NCBI GenBank assembly: GCA_034440575.1
Contig: JAOTOL010001387.1
Coordinates: forward strand, 765,501 to 829,500
From: Imbricaverruca yamaguchii
Taxonomy: Eukaryota; Arthropoda; Thecostraca; Neoverrucidae
Direction of reading: 5' to 3'
Length of the DNA: 64,000 nucleotides
Below the pieces are notes generated by a model that worked only from the letters and a program-made list of their open reading frames with translations, ran no database searches and was not told the origin of the DNA. A program made the position numbers and the translations under genes. Shown piece after piece: positions 1 to 11,550 of this stretch (the stretch's first letter is position 1; each line of letters starts with the position of its first letter).

Positions 1-1000
1 TGACTGATGGGCTGACTATGGCACGGATTGCAGAACGCCTGAGTGGCCTGCGAGTCCAACAGGCGAGGTGGCGGAGGTCTGTATGGAGTTGTCAGATGAG
101 GTTTGTGCAGATGTTTGGGCAGTGGGACAGACTGTGGCGCAGGCTTGGGTTGGCAGGGTGTTATGGTGGTGCACATGACGGTCGTCTGGGTGATGATTAT
201 CGTCAGACTGTATGCGGGTGTGGTGGCATTGGCCTAGGTCGGAGAGGTGGGTGAGACGAGAGCCGTGGGTCGAAAGGTGGAAAGGCGTGCAAAGTGTCGG
301 GCTCGCCTGGAGATCGCCGACTGGTGGGATCCGGAGTGGCGAAGGGGTATTGTCAGTCTCTGAGCAGAGGGGGTAGAAAGCTGCGATGAGACTGGGTGAG
401 GCGAATGAAACAAGAAAGTAGTATACCTGGGCTGATAGTATACTGTGGGGCACTGAGCTTGGAGATAGGCTGGACGTCTTATGCCGGCCGCCGGTGCAGG
501 GGGGCGGGGGTGGAACGATTGGGCAATGGAACAAGGTCAGGAAGCATGGATCTGGAGGGAAGGGGGCGTTGTTCGTCAGTGAGCATAGGGTAGCCGCGTA
601 GCTGTGTCGGTGGTAGTATAAGCGCAGACGCGTGTTTGATGCTGTTATGTGGTTCGGTGAAAAGCCTACTAGGTACTCACCATGTGGTGCGTGGGCTCTA
701 GAAGCCACTGCGGGTGACATAATAATGACAGTGTAGCCTATTCCTCCTACGTGGTGACCCCCCCCCGACGAGAACAAGGCTCGAGTCTTCAATCGGCGAC
801 ACAACTTCCGTACCGTCTTTGGTGTGGTGGTGTTGAAACAAATGAAGCAACTTTTGAACGACGAACTAAACGACAAATGAAGCAACTTTTGTTTGTTTTC
901 TCCAGCTAGCCAGCAATTCAACTCAGCTCTTCGACATCGTCCAGGAGCACTACAAACAAAGCGCGTTTTTTCCTTTCATCTAATCACGCATTGGAAGGTG
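1..1000. other. GC-rich stretch, no assignable gene
   Basis: The sequence is GC-rich and open over long distances on both strands. The longest open frame runs on the minus strand from 921 to 16 (301 codons). It is rich in His, Ser, Thr and Pro, has no recognisable motif, and looks like a by-product of few stop codons in GC-rich DNA. A short direct repeat of AATGAAGCAACTTTTG occurs at about 841 and 876. I see no RNA gene or mobile element boundary here. Confidence 0.4.
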
Positions 1001-1110
1001 TCTCGCATTGTCTCGCATTGTCTCGCATTGTCTCGCATTGTCTCACATTGTCGCAGATTGTCGCAGATTGTCGCAGATTGTCTCACATTGTCTCACATTG
1101 TCTCAGATTT
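1001..1110. repeat. 10 bp tandem repeat, 11 units
   Basis: Eleven units in perfect 10 bp phase: four of TCTCGCATTG, then TCTCACATTG, three of TCGCAGATTG, two of TCTCACATTG and a final TCTCAGATTT. Variants are grouped in blocks, as expected from local duplication rather than independent mutation. Confidence 0.95.
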
Positions 1111-1224
1111 CTTCCAACACTCCTCGATGTCTCCCCTGTAGCTGACATGACACGAGTGTATTCGCCCCACTACAGCTGACAATAGACGATAATATAGCTT
1201 AATATGTGACTGGTATATAGGCGA

Positions 1225-1565
1225 CAAGGCGTCTCACTTGCAACTGACAATACACAAGAGGACGTCTCACCTGGGACTGGCAATACGCGACGGGACGTCT
1301 CGCTTACGACTGGCAATACAGGAGGGAAAGTGTCTCACCTGCGACTGGCAATACAGGATGGAAGGCGTCTCACCTGTGACTGGCAATACAGGAGGGAAGA
1401 CGTCTCACCTGAGACTGCCAATACAGGAGGGAAGGCGTCTCACCTACGACTTGCAATACAGGAGGGAAGGCGTCTCACCTGAGACTGGCAATACAGGAGG
1501 GAAGGCGTCTCACCTGAGACTGGCAATACAGGAGGGAAGGCTCTCACCTGTAGATAACAGTACTG
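1225..1565. repeat. 35 bp minisatellite, about 9 units
   Basis: The unit contains CGTCTCACCTG, GACTGGCAATACAGGAGG and a short joint. The CGTCTCAC core recurs at 1401, 1436, 1471 and 1506, exactly 35 bp apart. Outer units on the left are more diverged (for example CGTCTCACTTGCAACTGACAA). Open frames across it come from the repeat. Confidence 0.93.
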
Positions 1566-2020
1566 GCTGACAAGACATGAGTGGAAGCGTATCACCTGTG
1601 AATGGCATCCGACCAGCGACGATGTCTCACCCGTTAACGACATCCGACCAGCGACGATGTCTCACCCGTTAACGACATCCGACCAGCGACGATGTCTTAC
1701 CTGTGCAATTTGGTCGAACCTTCCGAACATCTCGTTGAGCGTCAGCACAAGGTCACTGGCACTGAGCTGTTCCGACAGTGGGGTGAAGTTGACGATGTCG
1801 GCGTACAAGATGCTGCCGATAAAACGTCCACGTCAAGCTTACATGCTGCCGAGGAAACGTCCATATCATATCAAAATGATTTTGTCGAGAAAACACTCAC
1901 GTCATGTTCATGGCATACTGTTGAAAAAAACGCCCACTTCACAAACACAGAATGCTGCGGAGAAAATGTGGACTTGATAAACATAATGTGTTGTGGAGAA
2001 AAAAACATTGGCTGAGATGA
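1566..2020. repeat. Diverged continuation of the 35 bp minisatellite
   Basis: GATGTCTCAC or its variant recurs at 1621, 1656 and 1691, again 35 bp apart, but the rest of the unit is now GACATCCGACCAGCGAC and CCGTTAAC. From about 1808 to 2020 the sequence decays into 33-38 bp units with the pattern ATGCTGCCGAGGAAACGTCC. The shared period suggests one ancient array with local homogenisation. Confidence 0.7.
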
Positions 2021-2394
2021 CCGGCGCGACCAGGAACGTCATGTTCATGTTTAGAATGATGAAGTGAAGTTCATGTTTGTGACATAGTTGTACTGTAGGA
2101 AGGAAGACAATGCCGACGATATTAAGTAATTTCCAGACTTCGAACACAACCTACATTAATCATATACACTTCTTATCAGGATGTGAACAAGTTGACATAT
2201 TTTAGAACTGTCTTTATATGACCAGATATTCACACCTTCACCAGTTTTCTAAGGGGAGCATGGAGATATCGAACCGCCTGATTTTTCGGCGTCTCGAAAG
2301 GCTTCGCACCTATTCCCTTGCCCATGCCATGAAACACAACTATGGTTCCTAAATATTTTACGACATTTTACATTCATATAACCCGTAGCTCTTA
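2021..2394. other. No feature seen
   Basis: AT-leaning sequence. Short open frames only, none with recognisable motifs. Confidence 0.4.
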
Positions 2395-2627
2395 GCCCAC
2401 TTTTTCGGTCAGGTCTTTTCGGTCAGATCCTCACACCCCGTCTCAGGGGTGGGGGGTGGGGGTGGGTGGGTAGTACTCCTCTAAAATCCAAACTAAGCAT
2501 CGCACGATAACGAAAGAGGTATCATCGGAAAGCGCTCGACGTGTAGGGTCCTGAACTATCCCCAGAAAATGTTTTCCCAAAGGTGACGTTATTAGGGGCT
2601 AGATTTCACGACTTTCCACCACTGGTG
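2395..2627 (-). repeat. Dispersed repeat H, truncated copy
   Basis: Read on the minus strand it matches the 3' parts of the H copies ending near 23640 and 56745. The shared signatures are GTGACGTCAC or a variant, CGAGCGCTTTCCGATGA, CACGAAAACTAAG on the other strand, a run of Cs and GAGACGGGGTGTGAGGATCTGAC. Similarity stops near 2627, so this is a 3' fragment of H. Confidence 0.75.
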
Positions 2628-3070
2628 CAACTGGGAAAGGAGGGAATCTAGCGCCCGGAACCCTGCCACCAGAGGTAGCCGGAATTCGGAACTGGTGCAG
2701 GTACGAAAGAGGGGAAACAAACGCCTTGAACCCGACAGTCACTGGGTACTTGCACTCTTGCTAGTCACGGGAGGTGGCTTTTGCCCCTTGTAGGGAGGTG
2801 GCTGCACCCCATGAACCGATTACGCTGATTGCAACGTCATTCCATAGCACCATACCGTAATAGGGAGAACAGATTATTCTACCTGGAGGTCACTGGTGAG
2901 GTCACAGTTCATGTCAAACAAAAATATTTAGCTGTTTTCGATAGTTCATATGGCTTAACCCAAACTAGAACATTTGGAAATATAACATATCGGCAGCGAT
3001 TGAATACATGCAGTTTGCACTTAAGATTATCTATACAAACATGTTCTAGCGTCGGGTCAGGTAAGGCCAC
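2628..3070. other. No assignable feature
   Basis: A mixed segment with several GGAGGTGGCT-like and CACTGG(TG) short motifs between 2640 and 2800, then AT-rich sequence up to the MITE. No coding or RNA signal was recognised. Confidence 0.35.
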
Positions 3071-3999
3071 TTAACACTCGCCCTGGAGGGAGGGGGCGAA
3101 ATCCGCCTACCCCTCCGTTTTTTCGTAGAAAACTATTATATTGTAGCGGCAGATGCACGCCATTTTACGCATCTGCTTAGAAATTGCCAGCGCATTGCTT
3201 AAGGTAAGAAAAATGAAAATCGCCCGAAAAAAAATGTTCAAGTTAGGGGTCGTTAAAGTGAAACAAATTCGCGGCGCCAGACCACTAAAATCGGCGCTAA
3301 TGCGCTTCCCGTATATTGTCAAAAGGGAAGTGTTCTTGACAACACTAACGACTTGTTTGATGCATATTGTTATGCTATATAATTTAAAAGTCATGTTAGT
3401 CGCCGAGGTCAAGTCAGGTCAAGTTCATGACAGGGTAATGGAAACAAACTTGGTCAACTTGAATGTTGCCATAAGTGAAAATAACTGTCATGCGATTGAT
3501 CTCACTTTGCATATACATCCGGAAATATACTGTTTGTCATTATGTGCCTAAGCGTTTCCATACTTTATTCCTGTATTTCACTCCTTTCTTCGCGAAGTCG
3601 ATTGTGCCGAGCCACCCAACGGAGCAGCTGGGTGGCCAGCCCGGTTCCGGTAGCTGGAGCAGGTAATGACCTGATCAAGTGTCCTATTAGGTGACGGAGA
3701 TCAAATGGCGGATCTGGGATCTGCATTGCATTAGTAATGTCCAAAGCATCATTAATGTAAATTTTGAAGCATTTAAACATAATCACAGCGATCCATAACA
3801 ATGAGAATTTTGACCTCATTTTACCTTGAAGATATTTGCCTAAGGTCATGAAATATGCGCACAATAGAGTTCACTATCGTGCCCATCCATCCGGCGAATT
3901 TCGTTGCCCTAGCCTTAATAGGAGCCGAGATCTTAGGGGGGCGGAATCCGCCCCCTCGACTGCGCGTAATTTTCAGAGGTCCTCCAGGGCGCGTGTTAA
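3071..3999 (+). mobile_element. MITE family A, copy 1 (TTAA-flanked)
   Basis: A non-autonomous DNA element of 929 bp. It begins TTAACACTCGCCCTGGAGG and ends CCTCCAGGGCGCGTGTTAA, so the ends are inverted repeats with TTAA at both outer edges. A subterminal palindrome GGGGGGCGGAATCCGCCCCC lies near the right end, next to GAGCCGAGATCTTAG. The interior has no transposase and several AGGTCA-type hexamers near 3400-3430. TTAA targeting is the rule for piggyBac-type and a few other superfamilies; the assignment to one of them is inference. Confidence 0.88.
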
Positions 4000-6112
4000 A
4001 GGGAAGTTAAGGTGTTGCCTTGATTCAGAATATCAATGACATTTATTTTCTTGGACACATTTTCGCAACGATCTGGAAAACTGACATAGATATTCGCATC
4101 AAGTCAATGTCGTGTCAAGATCAGGCCATGTCAACTGGAAATATTTGGATACCCACAAGAGTGCACATTTTGTTCTGAAATCAATGGAATTAGATAATAT
4201 AAAAGCTTATGTGATGATCGATGCATGCCGTAGACGCCAATAGTCATATCCCCGAACTTGTTGTCCTTGGGTCAAGTGAGGTCATCTGCGAAGAAGATGC
4301 CAAAGCGTAGTTTTGGACCAATGTGCAGTGCATTGCATGTTCATAAGCTACATTTTTGCGAGGAGCTCGAAGAACGGACCTGCACTTTCGTATGCATTGA
4401 CCAATACCCTCGCGTGTTCTGTGGTCCCCAGTGTGAACTACTAGAGGGCACAGAGATCTACTAAGTAGACACTAACCTCTCTAAAATAATTACAACTTGA
4501 CTGACCTGCCATTGTTAAATGTTGTCACGTGACAACAAACGACCCTCTCAGGCCAGGAACGCAGCTCATGCGATCGAGTTTGTGATGTCATCATAACATA
4601 ACTTGGTGCTATAATCGTAGAAAAGCTTCCTGTGGGGGTGTGATGTGATGTGTGATGTGATGACGCATCGACACGGCGTCAGCCACCGGTATGGCGTGAT
4701 TCACGCGTAAGACTATGCGCGTGGATGTCGAGGTCGGGGTCAGAGGTGACGAGGGCGTGCTTGTACCTCTGACTCATGGTGGCTATGTAACCCGCGGCGC
4801 GAGGCGGGAGAGGGGCAGTCGGCCGCGACCTGAGCTCTCTGCAGGCGGCGCCTGCGTGCGCCCTCGCTGTTTCCTTCTGGCAAACTTTCTGACTTCGCCA
4901 ACGAATATACAGGGGGACACTTGGAACTAATAGATTTAGCCCCTACCCTACCCAATCATGCCGCGACAGGAAGCCATACCCCCGGCGCCGACCTGTCTTA
5001 CAGCTTATGTAAGCACTGCCACCAGCCGCCGCCGAGGCCAGCGGCTCATTGTTCCCCTCCACTTCCGGTCAAGGTGCACAGACACCTGGCACCCTGGTAC
5101 CCTGATGCGGCCCGGCTCGTCTGGCGACATGGTCTCGATATAGACCACCGTCGCCGTCGGCCGCCGCTGTCTCAGATGATGAAGTGTCAGTGGGTGACGT
5201 CTGAGGTGATGAAGTGTCAGTGGGTGACGTTGGGTGTGACCGTCAAGGGTGACGTGTGTTACATAGCCTATCCTGGGAACCCTATGGGCAGGTGCGTATG
5301 TATGGAGAGATGACAGGTGTGTAAGGGATGAATAGTACGGCAGTTGTCTGACAAGACACGTGCGGTGAGTATAGCTCAGATGGAATGACGGTGAGATGAC
5401 AGTAGTATGACTGTCATGTGACAGGTTTTTGTCACCGTAGCAACATTTTAGGTCTGTCTCAAGTGCAGTGTGTGTGTGTGTGTGGGGATGACAGGCATGG
5501 CAGGTGTCATGCCCTGTGACTGATGTCAGAAGTGAATGTTAGGTGTGTCCGTGATATGAAGTGTGAATCTGAGATTGCACGCGTGTCTCGTCTATATATG
5601 TGTGTATGATTTATGAATATAGTGGTGGTGATTGGTTTACTGATGGTTGCATGTTACTGCTGGGTTTGGAATGTCAAATGTCAGATGGGCTGTAACGATA
5701 TGCCAGCCGCCTGTGTGCGCGCTCCGGTGTCGGACGCCAGGCCGTGGCGCGGTGCCGCCGAAACATGCGCCATCACCAGTGGTTCTCACGAAGCGTCCAA
5801 GGTGTTGCTATCAGGGATGACTCTGGCCTGATGGAACGTCTCTAATGTCAAAGACAGCGCGACCTGCAGTTGGTGTAGAATTAATTGAGGACGAGCATTG
5901 TTCTCGGATGCGACACGAAAATCACGGCCCTAGTGATATTAGAGGATGAACACCCACACTGGTTAGGGGGTGTAAACCGCCACATGATCATGACGTCATG
6001 ACGTGGCCCAGGCCCGTGAATCTGGCTTGGGGCCAAGGCCGGTAGCCATGACTTTTAGCTCGTGGAGCGCAGAAGATCGCTCTGTCAATTATCACGCAGA
6101 GGCGCGGCAGAG
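4000..6112. other. Unassigned, with a 30 bp tandem duplication and CpG-rich block
   Basis: No gene was recognised. A CpG-rich block runs from about 4660 to 5160. At 5171-5230 the unit GATGAAGTGTCAGTGGGTGA occurs twice, 30 bp apart. A short (TG)n lies near 5467. Parts of 5200-5290 and 5690-5830 resemble 10370-10650 loosely and may belong to repeat R3. Confidence 0.4.
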
Positions 6113-6655
6113 CGGTCGCCGAAGGGCAGCTGGCCGCCGTCGGCCAGCTGCCAGGGCTGGCCGCCGTCGGCTGGCCGCTGTCGGCCAGCTGCCAGGGCTG
6201 GCCGCCGTCGGCCAGCTGCCAGGGCTGGCCGCCGTCGGCTGGCCGCTGTCGGCCAGCTGCCAGGGCTGGCCGCCGTCGGCTGGCCGCTGTCGGCCAGCTG
6301 CCAGGGCTGGCCGCCGTCGGCTGGCCGCTGTCGGCCAGCTGCCAGGCTGGCCGCCGTCGGCCAGCCGCCAGGGCTGGCCGCCGTCGGCTGGCCGCTGTCG
6401 GCCAGCTGCCAGGGCTGGCCGCCGTCGGCTGGCCGCTCGTCGGCCAGGGCTGGCCTCGTCGGCTGGCCGCCGTCGGCCAGCTGCCAGGGCTGGCCGCCGT
6501 CGGCCAGCCGCCAGGGCTGGCCGCCGTCGGCTGGCCGCTGTCGGCCAGCTGCCAGGGCTGGCCGCCGCCGGCTGGCCGCTGTCGGCCAGCTGCCAGGGCT
6601 GGCCGCCGTCGGCCAGCTGCCAGGGCTGGCCGCCGTCGGCCAGCTGCCAGGGCTC
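6113..6655. repeat. GC-rich minisatellite, 27 and 41 bp units
   Basis: The base unit is GGCCGCCGTCGGC plus CAGCTGCCAGGGCT (27 bp). Many units carry an extra 14 bp GGCCGCCGTCGGCT in front, giving 41 bp. The array is open in several frames on both strands (239, 203 and 248 codons) because the units contain no stop triplets, so those frames are not evidence of protein coding. The array lies directly left of the conserved R3 segment. Confidence 0.95.
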
Positions 6656-7280
6656 TCACCCCGTCGATGCTGAGGTATGTGGAACTCTGCTTGAGAATCG
6701 CTGTGTGACTGTTAATATGTAGCTGTATGAACACTTGAACGGATAAGGTGATTGAAGACCGGTCAGTATGTAAGCTGGAGATCGTGTGCGAACGCTGTTA
6801 CATCTTGGAATATTGGAACATGGAGCTTGAGATAGGAGATTGGGATGTGTCATGAGGTGATTGACGTTTAGCGAGAAGTTGAGATGAGTGTCAAAATGTA
6901 CGGTGGCCCGATGAATATTGTGCTGAATGCTGAAGCGCTGATGTATATGGTGGTGAGAGAACTGCCTCATGAAAATGTGGGTGCATGTATATGTGGCGGC
7001 CTACTGAAGAGTCGTGTGTGAAGCAGTTGAAACCGTCTGTGCTAAATGAAGCTGTTGTAATAATTTGTATATCACGCTGCACTATTGAAGCTTGTATAAT
7101 TACCGCCGTTTAACTGATAACTAATTGCAGAATATAATATTGCGTGAATCGAGGTGCCTGTCAAGATGTTTGGATCACAGCTCTGAGCTTAAGACATAGA
7201 GCTATTGAACTTATACTCGGGGTTAATCGCCAACGTTGAGGTCTGACTAGTTATCACGTGCCAAGGAAGTTTGCCTAAAC
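6656..7280 (+). repeat. Dispersed repeat R3, copy 1
   Basis: Shares collinear blocks with 10890-11220: CGTCGATGCTGAGGTA with GGAACTCTGC, AAATGAAGCTGTTGTA, TATCACGCTGCACTATT, CGCCGTTTAACTGAT, and CGGGGTTAATCGCCAACGTT. Divergence is considerable. No coding motif was seen, and I cannot name the family. Confidence 0.7.
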
Positions 7281-8099
7281 ATCTGAAAAAATGTCGGATA
7301 AGCTGTGGGGAGCAAAACTTCCCTACATAATAGATGTATGCCAGGTAGGAAGCGAGGGAATCCAGCGGTCCTACACTGTCACCACAAGTGGATGGATGGG
7401 CGTGGTACAGCTTGGAGAAGAGGGAATTCAGTAACCCTATCATGCCATCACAGATAGACAGGTGTGGTGGTGGATTGGTGTTTTTGGTTCCATTGACCAC
7501 TCAGATCATTTTGCGCAAATATAGAGGTAACTAGGACTCAGACGCGCAGCGGACGGGAGAGGAGGGTATCAAGCGACACTTCCCTGTCATAGAGGGCTAA
7601 ATACCACAAGCGGCAGCCGGGTAGCTAACAGTGTTATTGTCATAAAAGTCGCAATAGTCTTGTGTTGTTGCGTATAACTGCTAATATTTCACATTTGCAA
7701 CCGTTCTACACTTTCACGTTTGCAGTTGGCGTTCAAGGGGCTACACTATCGCGCTTTGGCGACTAAAGATGAAAAGAAATATCACGACACGTTACTAGAA
7801 TTGCCAGCGTATTCTGCGGCTTCGATGCAACATACTCACGCTGCATTGCAAACCTTTCACCTAGTCACTTGCACAGGTACCACCTGTGTACACACATATG
7901 TATATGTATATACATTATACATATATATATATATTGAACACATTCACTTTGAATGGCAGAGGGCATGAATGAAGTTCATCTTCGTATGCTCCACATGCGC
8001 TATCCACAGTAAATCACGCAACGAGAGCACTTGGCATGTTATTAGGACATCTCAGACTGACCGTGGAAATTATTCGTTTGTTTACTGCTGATTGAGAGG
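7281..8099. other. No feature beyond a short TA-rich tract
   Basis: Contains weakly related GGAATCCAGCG and GGAATTCAGTA motifs (7350-7430) and a TATATA-rich stretch at 7900-7935. No gene was recognised. Confidence 0.35.
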
Positions 8100-8260
8100 C
8101 CGACGACGCACTTGATGCACTAACGCGGCTAATGGCGCCGCCCACATTGTTTCGCTGGTAGGCCGCGGGATTGGTAAATGTTCCGACTGATGCGAGTGCT
8201 GAACCCGAAACCTTGTGACCCAGAGCTCAACACGTTAATCACTCGGCTACCCTGTCCCTG
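8100..8260 (-). mobile_element. SINE-1, old copy
   Basis: Aligns through its length with the full SINE at 60458-60642, in the same orientation. Shared blocks are CTAATGGCGCCGCCCACA, TTGTTTCGC, GGCCG(CGG)GATTGG and the minus-strand promoter part with GAGTG(A/G)TTAA. It is more diverged than the other copies and no clear target duplication remains. Confidence 0.75.
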
Positions 8261-8400
8261 GAAATCCTTCATTCAAACGTAGAGTTCTTATTGTAGCCTA
8301 TTGACCAGTAGCCACAATGGAATGAGACAACGTTTGCAGTCTAGCTACTCAGGCGTATATTAGCACACTCAAATCAAACTTCTCACACAGATAGGCCAGC

Positions 8401-9368
8401 CTATGTGATACACAGGTTTTCTGGTGAAATAACTGTGTTACCCGTCGGCGCGATGTTGTTTTCCGGCCCAGCCAGCATGCGCCAGAGTATAAGCCTTGGA
8501 CCGGAGGAGGAGGAGCCGCACCAGCCGTCTTGATATGCCGGCTGCTTGGCTATTCTCCATGCATCTTTCATGGCCGCAGCTGTGGAATGCAGGGGGGATT
8601 TTTTGCCACGCACCACAAGGAGCACGTTGGCCTCCTCCAGCGAGTCCAGCGTTTTCATGGCTTAATGTGCGCCGGCTAGGCCGGACCTGAAGATTAAATC
8701 TCTCTCTGTGTCGGTTGAAAAGTGTCGCCAGGATCTTGTTCAGACATTTCTGGCGGTACATTTCATCGCTCACCTTGCTGAGCATCATGACGGGCTCAGT
8801 TGCACCAATTAGAGATATGACATGCCAGTCAGCAAGTTTCCGAGAAGCATTTTCCTATGGTATCTGCTTGACTTTAACAGGAGCGTCTCCTGGGTCGACA
8901 TCGTAGCCTAAGTTGCCCAGAAGTTGGCTATCGTGGTATGTGAGGCAACTTTCGCCGTCCATTGCGATGTCTGGATTTCTATTTTCCATTTGGAGCTTAT
9001 GAGTCAACTTGTGAATGCGCAATTTCTGGGCGAATTCCTCTTCGAGAGTGACTTTCAGCGCATTCTTGCACTTCCTGTAAGTGATCCCATCGGCTTTTAA
9101 CATTTCCTTTGAGATACGTTCTCGATATCCCAAATTTCCGGGCAGGCAGACGCTGGGACACACCTACTTTCTTAGTGGCGACGCAGATCAGCAGACGCTG
9201 GGATACGCCCACTTTCTTAGTGGCGTCTCGGGTCAGACGACGCTGGGACACACCTACTTTCTTAGTGGCGACGCGGATCAGTAGTTGCTGGGATACGGCC
9301 ACTTTCTTAGTGGCGGCGAGGACAGCAGACGTTGGGGAGTTTGTCCCATTATCACTGCTTGCAGCCAC
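8401..9368 (-). pseudogene. Unrecognised broken coding region with 15-residue repeats
   Basis: Read on the minus strand, a frame from 9163 to 8700 is open except for one TAG at about 8855. It looks like true protein: charged helical stretches such as LKADGITYRKCKNAL, KLTHKLQMENRNPDIAMDGE and MYRQKCLNKILATLFN. The TAG is followed in frame by ENASRKLADWHVISLIGATEP, so it reads as a premature stop. A second frame, 8658-8401 (MKTLDSLEEANVLLVVRGKK), looks like the continuation after a frame change. Upstream, another frame carries four 15-residue repeats with core ATKKVGVSQR (45 bp units at 9148-9337). I do not recognise the family. It could be a transposon gene relic or a decayed host gene; a single start cannot be chosen. 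Confidence 0.45.
9148..9337 (-). repeat. 45 bp tandem repeat, possibly coding
   Basis: Units of 45 bp begin at 9148, 9193, 9238 and 9283 with a partial fifth. The core ACCTACTTTCTTAGTGGCG is well kept. The multiple of three preserves one minus-strand frame (15 residues per unit). Confidence 0.85.
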
Positions 9369-9375
9369 TTACCGA

Positions 9376-9955
9376 CATGTGGTGTACGTCCGCTCTTCTA
9401 AGTTTCTGTCAGCACACGATATGCGGTGGGTCACGGCAATCACAAAGTATACAGCTTTTCCACATGAAGAAGTTCGTACATTCCGGGTTTTCGTGGACAA
9501 CCTTCGCAACACTCTCGGCAGCCTGCTTGAATTTCAACACCATGATCCTCACTTAATTCCGACATTATATTTATATAACCCATAAGGTTGATGGCAAATT
9601 CAGACCAAAATCAAGTGCAAAAATTCTTGTGCATTTCTTTCCACAATCATACATTTCTCACAGTTCCAGAGGCATTCGATAATATATTTTGTGTCATTGC
9701 ATAGTGGCACTCGCTACGCCAAGGTTAGATCAATATTGTATAAAATACTTCGGTATGATCTGGAGAGGTGCGGCTAAAATCAACACACGGTACGGGTCGG
9801 GCGTCGATCGTCCACGACTCTACTACTGATCTATCACATGGCACATTTCATCTTCACTTCAGCAGTGCACCTTTGTCCGTACGCAGAATCCAACACGATA
9901 TTCCTCTGCTCACATGCAACATTTTCTCGGTCAAAATCGATTCACCATACCTTGC
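9376..9955. other. No assignable feature
   Basis: A short plus-strand open frame continues to 9585, but it has no recognised motif. The rest is AT-leaning sequence without a visible element boundary. Confidence 0.35.
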
Positions 9956-10090
9956 GACTTGCTTCTTCCCACATCCTCTGGCACGACTGACCCGGACTCG
10001 GTATCTCGTTTGTGTTCCTCATCACTTGCTTCTCCCCACATGCTCTGGCATGGCCGACCCGCACTCGGTATCTCGTTTATGCTTCATATG
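9956..10090. repeat. 67 bp tandem duplication
   Basis: Two units with GCTTCT(T/C)CCCACAT, CTCTGGCA and CTCGGTATCTCGTTT, at 9961 and 10028. Confidence 0.85.
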
Positions 10091-10359
10091 CGAGGATGAA
10101 TATGTAACAAAGTTAGTTTTCGTGGCATCTGAATCCTCTAAATTCATCCCCCTACCCAATCCATTCCGCTCCCGACAAGCTTGCGGCACGTACCCTGTGT
10201 CCCTACGTCGCATACCTATCGGCCGACGCCCAGACGAGGTCGGCCAGTGGACATTGCCCGCCCTGGCTTCCGGCCACGGCCACCGATAGTCCCGGTAACA
10301 GCCAAGGTGACCACCCCACTCCCCCAGTACCCCGGCGCGCACCGCCGTCGTCGTCAGAC

Positions 10360-11220
10360 GGTGAATGCCGTGTGAAGTGACGTGACATCAGTGGGTGATA
10401 TAGGAGCCCTATGAACAGACGTGTCAATGATGTCTATACCAGCTTTCAGTGGGCTGTGGCAAATTGCACGTCGTAAGTCGCTAGAGTGTCAGGCGCTGTG
10501 TCGCCAGACAGAGGCTACAGTGCCGCCCCTCTGCCAAGCAACGTCCTGTGAAATGCTGACAGCTCACTGTCCGACCTGGATACCGCGCGAGCCTGACAAA
10601 GGCCAATCTCTGGATGCCATCAGAGGCGGCTCTGATATCTGACTGAGCTGACGTGTGTCAGATGGACAGCGCGAGCCATTGTTCTCGACTCGAGGCCGAT
10701 GCCCGGGCCACACGGGCAGTAGTGACGTGTTGGTTACATGGTAATGACGTACTGTCGGTTCCTTGTGACGCGCCGCGAGAGGCACTCGTTCATTCTCTCG
10801 TCGACGGGCGCTTGAGACGGGCGGTCGCCCCCGGGCAGTTGCCCTCGGGCGGTCGCCCCTCGGGCGGGCCCGACCTGTCCTGCCCTGCCCTGCCCCACAC
10901 GTCGATACTAAGGTACGCCTGGACTCTGCCGGACTCGCTAAGTCGGTAGAGATATAGAGTTAGGGTGAGATTGTTGACCTGTGAAAATGAAGCTATTGTA
11001 TTAATACTTGTATCACGCTACGCTATTAACGTCTCAAGCGTCATGGCCGCTGTTTGACTAATAGCCCAATATAGAAGTGCTGGCTTTGGAGGTCCGTGTC
11101 AAGAGATGTGAGACCAGAGGTATGAAATTGGAAGCTGCGAGTTGGTGAAATAATTATCCCGGGGTTATCGCAACGTTGAGGTCCATAGTCTATTCACGTT
11201 CCTAATGGAAGTAAGCTGGG
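10360..11220 (+). repeat. Dispersed repeat R3, copy 2
   Basis: The right part (10890-11220) matches R3 copy 1 block by block (CGTCGATACTAAGGTACG, AAATGAAGCTATTGTA, GGCCGCTGTTTGACTAAT, CCGGGGTTATCGCAACGTT). The left part (10370-10650) matches 5200-5830 only loosely. At 10805-10885, where copy 1 has its minisatellite, this copy has a short GC-rich set of GGGCGGTCGCCC-like units. No protein was recognised. Confidence 0.55.
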
Positions 11221-11550
11221 GGGAGAAAGACTTCATTGCAAATATTGTCCACTGTGTATTTTGTTGTGTCGCTAGAGCAGCCAACGCAATTTAAACTTCT
11301 GATTTCGGAGCAAGTATATTACATGACTTGATGTCAATGTCTAGAAAACATGTTACGAAGCACGTACTGCATGCGATAAACAATGCTACTCAGGGATGTG
11401 AAGGGCGTGTTTTCATACTAATTTCATCTTACCTGAATTTGTGTTTTATTTAGCTTGTGACTTCGCCTATGAAGGGCTTGTTCCTACCGTTGGAAACTCC
11501 ATATACAAATGAATAATAAACATATAAATTAATATTACGAAAATTATGTA
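11221..11550. other. No feature seen
   Basis: AT-rich sequence without recognisable genes or repeats. Confidence 0.35.

Noticed and set aside
16..921. 301-codon minus-strand frame as a gene
   Set aside because: Low-complexity composition, no motif, overlapping plus-strand open frames in GC-rich DNA.
3153..3551. 132-codon frame inside MITE A as a transposase
   Set aside because: Not conserved in the other copies and without motifs; the element is non-autonomous.
5988..6734. Alanine/arginine-rich frames over the GC minisatellite
   Set aside because: Present on both strands and in several frames because the GC-rich unit lacks stop triplets.
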